Assembly: GCA_037013685.1 (NCBI GenBank)
Contig: CM072891.1
Location: forward strand, 14,732,501-14,796,500
Length of the DNA stretch: 64,000 nt
Direction of reading: 5' to 3'
Origin: Acridotheres tristis
Lineage: Eukaryota > Chordata > Aves > Passeriformes > Sturnidae
This document shows positions 36,778-48,398 of this stretch, one piece after another. A model generated the notes under the pieces. It ran no database searches. It had not been told where the DNA came from and saw only the letters and a list, made by a program, of their open reading frames with translations. The stretch's first letter is position 1, and every line of letters begins with the position of its first letter. The position numbers and the translations under genes are program-made.

Positions 36778-39148
36778 CTGAAATTCAGGAAGAAATATGC
36801 TTCAGTGGTGAGCAGAGGATGAAAGTGTTGGTCTGGGGAGGTCTTCAATAAAGCCAAATTTGCTAATTGTTATAAATGCAAAATATCTGTCAGCATATTT
36901 CTAAACACATTGTCATTAGGATTACATTACATGTGTCAAACTCTATGATTAATTTCTGCATGCTGTAATTATAGAAACCAGAAGAAAATGAAGTAATTAC
37001 AATATAATTAACATAATCATTAGAAAAGACATAAGAAAGGCACTTTTGTGTACTAGAGGAAAATTTTTGAGGTTAGGTAAAGAATTTTGACTCTTTAAGT
37101 TTCTAGTAAAAACTTGAACAGTGTTTACTCCTCACTGACAAATGATTTCTGTATTCCAAAACAATTTGAAGTGTTCCCAGTGTACTGCTTAATACAGTAT
37201 ATCAGAAAGAAAAAGAGTCACTAAAAAGACAGGACTGTGACACTTTTAGATTTTAGATTTTAGTGAAGAAAATGTAACCATCTAAGAAGAAAGGAAAAAG
37301 AATTTAAAATAAATAAATCTTTGGAAATGTGGAGTGGATTGTGTGCTGTAGAAGATTCTGATAACTTGAAAGCTTTGCACTTACAGAGACCCATCTTAAA
37401 AATTAATCACATCAAGAGAAACACTTTCATCTGAAAATGACTTTGCTGGGCCTATTTATAACAGACTTCATGGATCAAATTCATTGAAAATATAGTTAAT
37501 GAGATTTTCAGTGGGACTCAGAGCCAATATAGGACCTGAAACTCACTTGAAGTCTTTTACATGTTATATCTGGAATATTTTTTAATGTTAAAAAGAGATA
37601 TGTTTCTATCAGTTTATAACTAATCAAATCATTGGCATGAAGACTTTAGAAATTTGTATTTTTTGAATTTATAAAAACAACTAAAAATGCATTTTTTACT
37701 TTATTGGAAACAAGAAAGTCAAACAACAAATCCATTCTTCCCTTAATATGATGAACTGTTCAAATGCTCTGGTTTCAGTTTGTGGGTACATCAGAATCTA
37801 ACATATTATGATTTGTATGCATGCCTCAGAGATGCTCAGAATACATGATGTGACTAATTTAGAATTGATGTCAAACATCTATTTTGACTTCATGCAGAGC
37901 CATAAACTCCTAGTTTTGAGCACAGTACTTACACTTCTCACTGGTCCTACTGTCCCTAGGGAATATTTTTGCTGGGTTAGAATCTTTCTTTTGTTTATGA
38001 GCCTGCAATATTAAAAGTTTGTTAAAATTATTTTTTAGCATTCAGCATTATGTCTTTGAACCTTACACTTTGTTGTAAAATGCTGAAAAAGATTAGAATG
38101 GTTTACATATATTTAAGTATTTCAATATAATACAAGTAAATTAAAAGGCAGCATTAAAATACTCCAGTCTTTCTCTGCCCCCTCCCCACACTTCTATACG
38201 ACATCTTACTCAAAGCCATGGTATGGGAATATGTGTGATATAAATGGATTTCCTTCCTGCCTTTGTTTTGGTTCTAAAAAGCATCTCCCATTAACTGTGT
38301 GGAATTTCAAGTTTGGAGACTGAACATTTTTTTGTCCCCATAACTGTATTGATCCCCGTGTAGTCCAAAGCCTAAGGCATTATAGTTATAAATTCCATTA
38401 CAAAAACACTAGGGTCTTCCAGCACTCCCCTCCTATGGAATCAAGATAAATGGTCAGGAGGAATGCAAGGTTTGAGGTCTTGGTATTTGGTGGGTTTCTT
38501 TTTTTTGACTCTTTCTGGGCAAGGAAACGTCTATAGAAACAGCAGTACAAAGAAGGGAAAGGAAATGGAATTTATTCTTGGCTTAGGCTACTAGAAAGTA
38601 TTTTTCAGGTCTGAGGCAGAGATTTTACTCTCCTAAAGGACAAAATGTTTTAGGTGTCCAGTCTACTCAAACATAGTGAAGAGCTTCTAACTCCCATCAT
38701 GACCTATGAAAGATAGTTTGCAGAGAGTCTTCTTTATGACTGATAATGGACAAAATGGACCACAGTCCTGGATCTCCTTCCAGCTTTAGCTGGAAATCTG
38801 TAGGAAGCCAAAAGACAATACAGTGGGCAGTTTCACAGTTCTGCCTAACGCAAGCTGCCTATTAATTAAAGTGTCATAATCCATCAGAAATACTTGACCA
38901 CCATATGAAAGAAATCAGACTGTAATCTTTTGAAGGCTGGAGAATTAAGACCTTTAACAAATTTATTTTAAAAAATAGAAATTTGTTTGCTTTCTTTTTC
39001 TGAATTTGTTCCCACACTCTTGTACTACAACCAAATTACCAGGAGACTATTGTTCAGTGGAGAATAACTACCTGACACTTTTCTGTCACTAAAACCACAG
39101 AAAGGCTTAATTAGAAAAGAGATGATCCCATATTTGCATATATATGTA
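36778..39148. other. Unique AT-rich noncoding sequence with one short tandem repeat
   Basis: No gene is recognised. Three consecutive units of the heptamer TTTTAGA (the last one incomplete) lie at 37,244-37,263. A TAATTA-rich block lies at about 36,900-37,015. Confidence 0.5.
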
Positions 39149-39195
39149 TGCACATACACCCACACGCACACGTGTGTGTGTGTGTGTGTGTGTGT
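39149..39195. repeat. Self-complementary CA/GT dinucleotide microsatellite
   Basis: A CA-rich half (39,151-39,170) runs through CACGTG into an uninterrupted (GT)12 half ending at 39,195. The two halves can pair with each other, and the whole is alternating purine-pyrimidine. Length polymorphism is likely in the GT half. Confidence 0.9.
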
Positions 39196-42100
39196 AATTT
39201 CTAGCACTGAATTTGTATTTTAACCTCTAAAGGGTCTGTGGTTTTTGTTCTGTCCCTCGATTTTCCCCTGACACATAGCCTTAAAGTAATTTGACTCAGC
39301 TATGGATCAGTCCCAGTAGAAAACACACCTAATGAACAAGTTCAAATGAAAACTTCTCTAGCAGTTTGCTTCTAGAGCATTCGGGCATATGGGGCAATAA
39401 ATTTGAGTCAGATGTCAAAACTCTCAGTTTTGTGATAATACTGAAGACTTTCCAGAAAATACCATGCCTCATGCAGTTCTAGGCAATGCTGGCAAAGAGA
39501 AAATTGATTTCTGGTATTACAATTGTGCCCATCTTATACATGGAATCCAAGGGATAAAGTCTCCCTTAAAGAGAGATTTCTCTAAAGTTTGTGAATAAAA
39601 ACTGTGGTAAGACAGATAATTGCATTTCACATTTCAGAATTGCAAGTGCTGGATGGACAAATAAGAAATATTACAACAGAAGACAATCTTAACAGAAACT
39701 GTATTTCAGCAACAAGCCTTGATGCCCAGTTTCATGCCAAGGCCCACTCTGGGTATGACCACCTCAGTTATTACACACCAGTTTTCAGGTGGTCTTGGGC
39801 CAAATGACATTTCTCTTCTCTTGCATAGGCGATTTTGTGATAAGGTGTTGCTGATGTCCAGCCTTCTCAAACCCCTACAAGAGCCTCAGATTGTGCTAAC
39901 CTCTGTGGGGTTGTGGAAAACCCATCTGTTCATTGCCTTTTGACAGCTGCACATTAGCTGTGATGAGGTTTTGTTCATAGCCTTCCTAATATAATGGGTT
40001 GGATGTTACCCTTGTGATTATATTGTTATAGAACTCACAGTTATAAATTTACATTCCCTTCCTTTGCAGGCAGTCGCTGTCAGTATGATGTTGAGTGGAA
40101 TCTAATCGCAAAATAAATTCACCTTGAGGGCCTTTTTTTTTAAAATCAAAATATGTTTTTAGAAATAAATCTTCATGAAGTCGCATTAGTTCAAAGAAAA
40201 TCGGCTTATTAAATGTTAAATATCACTTAAAAAAAGATTTACTTAACAGAAGTGCTTTGAGAACTATATCTGATTTGACTCTAGATCAGCAGTGGACATT
40301 CTCATGTTGCTAGACACTTATTTTTGATTGTGTATTAAATTATCTTTACAGATGTCCAATCTGTTCTACTGCAAATTTGACATCAGTAGTACTCATGGAG
40401 ACTCAAGAAGGCTACTTGTCATTTCCCACTCTATGATGTAATAATTGTATCTTTACTTTTCAAAACGTGTACAAGAGCTCTATCAAAATTATCTCTGAAT
40501 ACTACAGCAGACAAATAAAACATGACTTAGGAGAAATTCTACACTTAATGAGAATCCCATGCCAATTTAATGAAACTGCTGAGACGTTCAGGCACAGTTT
40601 GAGATACTTGTCTAAATCAAGCTGTTGTGGATTGTCTCATGACTGTTTGTTGCTCATTCACCTGTAAATTGAAATGGAGTTTTTGTTAAGAGTGATTTGA
40701 ATCTCAGTTATTTTACTGTTCCCATATTTTTCTAATAAAAGCATAGTTGTTAATTATTGCAGTTGAAATGTCTCTTTTGGAATCAAGGTTTGGTTTTTTT
40801 GCTTCCTTCACTTTTTGTCTTATCACCACTGACACCATTTCAGTTGACAGCTCCTCTATAATTTTGCTAATGCTGCTGAAGTCCAGTGAATGCACTGGCT
40901 GAGTACCAACAGCTGTATTTCTTTCACAATCCCTGTGCTTCAAGCACGTTTGGTGTATGAAGTGATGTAAAGTAGTATGGTCCAAATCTGTGGCAGTTTG
41001 AGGGCTTCTACCTTTTTTTTTAAATATATTTTGGTTCTTAGGAAGTGAAGCTCTGGTCTACTGATTTGAAGAAAACTAATTTCTCTCTTGCAAGCACTTT
41101 CATTGGAGTCATAAACAATCTCTACATGACATTTTTGGGTCTCACCCAGCTCCCGTTTAAAATATGTCTAAAAGGTGCTTAGCACATCATGGCCTACATT
41201 ATGCTCAGCTGATTTCACTACCAATTTGGGAGCTGCTTTCTTATTACTGCCCATCTGTACCCAGTCTTGTACTAAAGATCTTATTGAAAGCTTACTTTTT
41301 GTGGATTGCATATTACTGAATGAATTTGGAATGCAACAGGCACCTTCTGCATTTGTTTTTAAAAGGCTACAATCAGTTCCTCTGATCTTATGGGTGATCA
41401 TTTTTCTTCCTATATTGAAAAAAATGAGAAGTTCCAAAATTACAGATGCAGAGGTTTAGAATAAAATGTTATTGACATGTTCATAGTTTTTTTTAATACT
41501 TTGGGACATAAGTCAACATGAATGAGCAGTAATTTCATATCTGCTTCTTCCAAGGTCTCTTGACCATAACTCTCAAACATGGAACTGCTTCACCTTGGGA
41601 TCAGAGCTTTTTGCTACATGGAAAACTTATTAAATCCACTCATGGTTTCTATGTTTCAGGCAAATTAATAGTTCATTGCTGCAATGAAAAAATTCTAGAA
41701 TAACTGCAATGAAAGCACAGGCAAGCCAGACACTAAGATATCAAAACAGATCCGTTCTTTGAAACAGTTCAGCTGTGGAAGTTTTCACCACAAAAGTACA
41801 TCTTGTGGGAGTACTGAAGGAAACAGTGAGTTAGACAAATTAATTCTGCTAGGATTATTACTTGGATCACATATAATTTGTTTCTCTACTACTTTAGACC
41901 TTTATTTGCTACAAGCAAGTGAAAAGTAGATATTAAATACAGCTGTTCTACCTTTGGCAAAACCATAGATAGTCTGTATAGAGGGAGATTACAAATGGCA
42001 AAAAAGCAGATTATTTGGCCTACACACCTCACAAAATTATGTTTCAAGCTGAATATGAGATAGATGGTGTTTGCAAAATCTAGGTAAAATCTCCTAAACA

Positions 42101-42680
42101 AATGCATCAGATTTACAGACAGGTTTTAGAGAAATAGAAGTGAAGTATATAATAAAATATCTCTGACTAACAAGGCTTGACTGGATATTAATGAATATTT
42201 TTAAATTTATATATCAACAATGCAAAGAAACCACAAAGAAGGCCTGAAACAAAAGCTTCCACAATAGAACCACTGAATAATTGTACAGTTACTAGCATCA
42301 GCATGAATGCAGCCTATTAAGCTTGTGCAATTAAAATATAAATTGATCTGAGGCAGAACAGTTTACAGTACTTCTGAAATTACTGCTTGCTCTGCTGAGA
42401 AATTGGTCTTTTTAGTCATTTTCTATAAGTGACTTCAAATCCTGATCATTGTTTTGCTGTTAACATTTTCCTGAGATAGTCTAATGGAAGACTTTAAAAA
42501 TAGAAATACAAATTAGGTTTACCCATGTCATGAATTCCTCACCCTTTCCAGGCTGTCATTGAAACTGTCCCTCTCTTCAGTCTTAGGGTTTTTTTTTCTG
42601 AGGCCAAGGAAGAGCATCATTAACAGGCTAGTGGTAAAGGAACATACAAATGGAAATGATCCCTTCTAAATTTTTTCTAA
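39196..42680. other. Unique AT-rich noncoding sequence
   Basis: No recognised gene or repeat. Overlapping plus and minus frames at 41,170-41,460 have no domain and are probably chance. Confidence 0.5.
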
Positions 42681-42706
42681 TTGCACAGGCTAGCAGGCCT
42701 GTGCAA
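42681..42706. repeat. Perfect 10-bp inverted repeat with 6-nt loop
   Basis: TTGCACAGGC at 42,681-42,690 is the exact reverse complement of GCCTGTGCAA at 42,697-42,706, separated by TAGCAG. The stem contains six G-C pairs, more stable than typical for this AT-rich region. The downstream bases repeat part of the arm (GCAAATG twice). No gene adjoins it. Confidence 0.75.
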
Positions 42707-45700
42707 ATGGCTGCAAATGTGGAGGATGTACAGATAAATTAGTGACTGAATGAAAGAGATACTTATATTCTGTCACTAATCAAAAAGTATTTCTACTCTA
42801 TCATTATCTTTTCAGCTTTGTTTGATAAGACAAAGAGATTGAATATTTTAACATTGTCAATGTAAAAGATTTCTGTTATCCTTGTGTAATTTCTGAGGGT
42901 CTTTTCTCAACCCTTTCAACTTTTTTAAATGTGAGACTCTCAATACATGTAATTTTCTGGTTTTTGTTTCATCAATCATATGCAAACACACTTTTCTTGT
43001 TCCCACCACAACCTTCTCATTTATTCAGGGATCTTAATTTCCAGTTGGACAAAACTGCATACTAGGTGCTCGTCTTGAGTTGCTAGACTGCTCTGACTAT
43101 TTTTATGTTTATCTGATTCTTAAGATGAGGTCCTCCTTCTGTGTATATTGATTGGCTTAGTTGGCTTGGCTGAGATAATACCTAACTTCATTTTAACTGC
43201 ATTATAACAGTACTCCATATCTGTTATTGGTCCATATGAAATGAGGGGAAAATAATTTCTCATGGTTAGGTGGTTGGCATGTGGAATGAATGCTCTGTGT
43301 TTAAGCAACATATCAAGTTGGGTTTAGTTTTTTTCCTTCCTTCTAAAATATCAAATAACCAAGACTGGTTAGCTACTGAAAAAACTTGGGAAAAAAAAAG
43401 AGCAAACTTCTCTAAATAAAGTATCAGTGTACTCAGTTTTGTAAGCACTTTAAGCTCTTGCTAATTCAATAGATTTTAGTTGATTTTTCAAAAAGCTGCT
43501 CAGAACTTTCTATTATAACTTCTGCGTGGATCATTTAATCACAGTCAGTAAAACCAAAAAAGTGCAAATGAAATATATGAATTTGAAATTAAGTACAACT
43601 TTTAAATCTTCCCTTTTAATTTGGATAAAGTTTTAAAAGCTGGCCTGGCAGCACTTGAAGTTCGTACTTCCACAAATTGACAGGAAAAATGAGATTAGGA
43701 AAACTGAAAAGTTTTTATGCTTTGAGACTTTATAAAATTTATTGAAAGACTTAGGGTTTCTAAAACTCTGCCTGCTGGAGTTTAGATAGTATTTGTTACA
43801 AAAGGATAGTTGCTTTTTATTTTCAGTCACTCCATGAACACATTGGTAATTTTCATGTCTTGTCTGAACAAAAAGTTGACACAATTTAGGGGTGAAAATG
43901 AGCACTGAATATTTGGATTGCTTTCCATGCATTGACAATGAATGAAACTGAAGTTTTCTGTCCAGCTCGGAAGCTTAGCTGTCTTCAGGTAATACTGCAT
44001 GGAGAGTTGATTGGTTGTAGCCAGAGAACCTAACACTTCTCTGTTGGAGCATGGAGTAAATCACCTCAATTTCTCTTGCTTTGTGTCAGATGTAGTATTA
44101 GTTGTAAGGTTTTTTTCTGAAATAACATATAGGAATGCCAGTGTAGGAGGTTCTTTGACATCTTTATCTGGTACCAAAATAATATTGTCTAAATGTGTTG
44201 CAATTTATGATAGAGCAAATGTCATAGATCAACATATAAGATGCTGGTTGAAATGGAACATTTTTGTTACAAGATGTCAGGTTGTACCATATTGATTTTT
44301 TGTGTGTGTGCCAGGTAAGACAATTTTTGGTCTGTTTTCTGTTGTATGGATTTGCATTAGAACATGTACGAGTGCATATTCAGTGAAGATTATTCCTGTG
44401 TATATCACCTTTAGAAATACTGATGTTTCACCATTTAAACTGGTCAGAAGAATACTGAAATAATCTTTTTATGATTGCTTTTAAGTTGCATTAATTTTCT
44501 TTTAACTTTTCTATTCAGCTAATATCCTAACAGGCCAAATAGGTCTTGTTTGGATATTTCAACTGTCATGTTAAAGCTGCTGAAATTAATATTTCAATCA
44601 CTAGAGTTTGTATTTGAGGGTTTGAATGGTTGAAACATAGAGTTACAAAGAAGCCCTTTCCAAATATAATTTTGGTTGTCACTTCCCTCTTATCTCTCTT
44701 GTGATATATTTATGCATCACTCAGTCTGATATTCTTCAGATTCAGATCTTAACTACGAGCTTGGGACATGTTAATATATGCACCTGTCATTGTCTCAGTG
44801 TGAGTGGCCTTTATAGAAAGGCTGGTGATCTAATGGTGGCTCACAACTGTGTCTGGGGGAAAATCCAGGCATCTTTACAGTGTGTTTGAATTGGAGTTTG
44901 AATCTCAAATTTTATCTGAGGGCAGGTTCCAATCTCATTCTCTGTAACTCAAGTGAAAAAATGACTGGGGCTGAATGCAGAAATCAATATCTTTAATGCT
45001 CTCCATGAAAAACAAGGGTCAAATTTGTTTACAGAATGAAGGTTTAGTTAAATAAAAGAGGATTTCAATTTCATCCTTATTTGATACGGGCTTTTTTTCT
45101 TTCTTTTTCTTAAAAGACAATCAATCTTCAAATAAAAAATAAAAGGAAAAGCTCTGTCCATGCTTGCTTGTATATTCATAAGCAGACTTAAATAATTTAA
45201 TAACAGCTTAATCCTTTTCATTTTTAAATACATTACATTAATCCATTTATATGAGATCATTATTTCTGGCTCTTCTGTGAAGCAGATATTCATTACCTAA
45301 CATAGTCTTTTCAGTGAGGAGAAAAAGAAGAGAAAAAGGTGACAAACTTCCACGAATACAACAAATAACAACAAATACAAGGTTTATTCCCATTACAGTT
45401 TGCATGCTGGTAGCTTTTACCCCACCTCACAGATGGTTAATACTAGACCACAATCTGAAGCCAAGTTCAGTTCCAGTTTTCTCACATAACACTGCCAGCT
45501 CAGGTTCTGCTTCCCGTGCTTTGCCCTCTGCTCAGCCCCTGGCACCCCTTGGTCTTGGTGGCTCTTCTCTTCACCTGGACTGCCCATTAAGGAAGCACCT
45601 AAATCCAATGCGGGAGGGTATTTATGCTCCACAGCTCTCACTTCAGAAGGTTTGCACATATCTAGCCCAAGATAACATACAAGATGGCATTTCTAATCAT

Positions 45701-46154
45701 TAAGAGCCCATTACAGTAAATTCATCCTAAATCCTTTCCAAAGGCCAGGCTAACTGTGAAGTCTCTCAGGAGCTATGTCTGCCCTTTGCAGATCAGGCTT
45801 TCTGTGTTCCCACAAAGCATAATTAAGCTGAAGCATCGCTTCCAATAGGGCACTGTGGATGCTTAAACATTTACATAGTGTCAAAAAGCTATTAGACAAA
45901 TTAGAATGGAAAATAGATCCATGAGGGCGTTATTAACTACAGGGATAACACTTTTGGTTCAGGAAATCACAAAGCCACAAACCCCTGCAGCTGGGAAAGC
46001 ATATCAGAGAGTCAGCACTGTGTGACCTCTAGGCAGGCACTCACATATGGCATCTCCCATTGCAGGATGCCAGGCCAGATGAACTTTTGTGCTCATCTGC
46101 TGCAGCCACTCACCCGAGGCGTGCAGACTGCAATATTTTGAATGGATCCCACAG
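42707..46154. other. Noncoding sequence with one mild GC-rich patch
   Basis: No gene recognised. At 45,440-45,660 GC content rises and a 129-codon plus frame (45,314-45,703) overlaps an 80-codon minus frame, but neither shows a domain. On the minus strand a CATAAATAC string at about 45,630 and an AATAAA at about 45,380 could be read as LTR-like signals, though their spacing is large and no LTR ends were found. Confidence 0.4.
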
Positions 46155-46167
46155 AAAAAAAAAAAAA
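46155..46167 (+). repeat. A13 homopolymer
   Basis: Thirteen A residues are followed by CAAAAAC. No retroposed sequence is recognised upstream, so it cannot be called a poly(A) tail. Confidence 0.85.
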
Positions 46168-48353
46168 CAAAAACAGTAAATCTTTCCCTAATGGAAAGTT
46201 AGATCTGTTTCTTTGTAGTCAATGACTACTTTGCTGGAGTCAACAAGCCACTGGGGCCATTCCATCTAAGCTAATTCCAGATCTGAGTGTTGGAGATACT
46301 TGTATGAGTGTGGCTAATCTGTGAATAAATGGGTGTGTATAGTGGTGGTCATTTCTATAGTATTGCATGTATAAATTGAAAAAAACATGTTGAAATTTGA
46401 TTACATTTTATTAATAACAAAAGGGCCATAGTTGGCTGATGCTCATACACACGAATAAAACATCTGGAAGGCTGCAGACTGTTCATAAGAGCTTTACAAA
46501 GAACAATTGATTCTCTCTTTGTCACTCACATGGAGAAAAGAAAGTTTGCTAACTGATGACGTTTCTGGGATTTATCTTGTCTCTTATAACAATAGCAATA
46601 TGTGAAAGGAGGCTGAGTAGGATATAGGAAAATACTCACCTGTTCCAATACCTGCATCATGATAAGTGAATTAATTTGTACTTAGATTCACTGCATTAGC
46701 TCCATTTCTATAGTTCTTTTCATCCAAATGTGAATTCCCTAAGTGCCATTCAGATTTGCTCAAGGGATATATAAACGGGAGACAGAAAATACTGACATTT
46801 CTTTAGCAGTACAAAGCAACTTGACCTAAATCTGCACAGCAGGAAGAGCCTTGTTAATATTCATTGTTCGCACATAGATAACATCTCCACTGAATCAAGA
46901 GCTGTCTGTGCACATGTTTTTTTGCAGTAAAATTTGGAGTTACATCAGCAGCTAGTTCTGCCCACAGTCTCAAAAGCAGAACAGAAGTGTGAGCTGATGG
47001 AAGAGTACAGGTGCTACTGATGCAAAATTTAAGGAATGATTAGAAGATTCCCAAATGGCTGGGAAAACAATTACCGAGACCATCAGCCTGCGTGTTTAAG
47101 GGCATTTAAATTGCCAAGGAATAGCTCAGAAAAGATTTACATATGTTATGTTACAAGGCTACTCCAGTTGTATTTTCTTCTGCTTTCCACTGAAGCATTA
47201 GATAAAGGACAATCCGTCTGCCAAAACAGTTGAATAATTTATTTCACAGAGGCATTTGCTTACAGAATTCATTCATTATATTTACATAAGGTATTCTCAT
47301 GGACTCATAGTGTCTAAGTTAATTGGTCCTTCTATATGTATACAAACCTGATAAACAATTCTAAAAATGCACAGAAATACAATTTGAAATTCTCCCCAGT
47401 AGCTAGTTATGCTGCATATTTTATTAAATCTCTTTGCAGGTTTTTTTCCAGCATCGGTGTACCTAGAAGTGTCATAAAAGGACATTGTAGGGCTGGTTAT
47501 CCAGGAAAAAAAAGTTATGGCAGTATCTTCAAAAGGTTTTACCCCCTTAAGAGTGCAGCAGGGAAATTGAAGAACAAGAGGTAGGCTCATGAATTAAAAT
47601 TATGTGTCTTATTTCATAATTTCCATTGCTGTTAGCACAATCACAGTTGGTGGTCCTAAAATTAAGATATTTTTGTGCACTTAATTTTAATGGATGAAAA
47701 CATTCTACTTAATTTCAGCAACGAAAACAAATTTCAAAATTTAATGTTCTGTTATTAAATACTTTCATTTAAAAAAGTGTTTCTTTAAAGATTATTGTGA
47801 AGGATAATGTGTTTTATTACAATTCCAAGCTAATACTATTTGGAACTATTGTATAAACACTGGCATAATAGCATTTGTTTCGCTTGCAGGGTTTGGCTAG
47901 AGAAAAATGGTACATTTGCTAGATGTTTTATGCTAAGAAATAGGTATTACCAGTATTTGCATACTCTATTTTACTAATTTCTCTTAGTTTGTACCTGGTC
48001 CCATTTACAATAGAGATTATGTGCTGAAAGACAGGGACCACTGATCCATTGCAAAGACTGCTTACATTGCAGACTGTTCCAGTCTGTTTCATTATGTCTT
48101 CTGTTAAACTGGTTTTCATCTTTTTCTGAGGACTGAGATGAAAATCTCCAAAAAAAATTAGAGATTACATGCTTTTGTTGAACATGAGTTGTCATCCTTA
48201 CCAGTGAATTTTGGACTCCTAGAGAGCCATGCTGGGTTCTTAAAATCACCTTGATGCAGCAGAGTGTTGCCCTGTCTCAAACGGAGAAAGCCATGGACAA
48301 TGTTGCAATGGGAAAAAGCACCTTTATTTCTGGAATTCAGTGTATTATTGAGT
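46168..48353. other. Unique AT-rich noncoding sequence
   Basis: No gene or repeat family recognised. Short frames overlap on both strands. Confidence 0.5.
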
Positions 48354-48398
48354 GGGGGTTTTTTTGTTTGTTTGGTTGGTTGGTTGGGTTTTTTTTGA
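48354..48398 (+). repeat. G/T low-complexity tract, GTTT and GGTT units
   Basis: The segment begins with a G run and T7, passes through GTTTGTTTGGTTGGTTGG and ends in T8. It resembles the tract at 7,340-7,433 in composition and unit type. Confidence 0.85.

Noticed and set aside
44260..44330. CCAG followed by GTAAGAC as a donor for the 94-codon frame at 44,011-44,295
   Set aside because: The frame stops before the donor and no acceptor fits upstream.
45380..45660. Minus-strand CATAAATAC followed by AATAAA as a solo LTR
   Set aside because: The spacing of about 250 bp is long for an R region, no TG...CA ends were seen, and the frames carry no viral domain.
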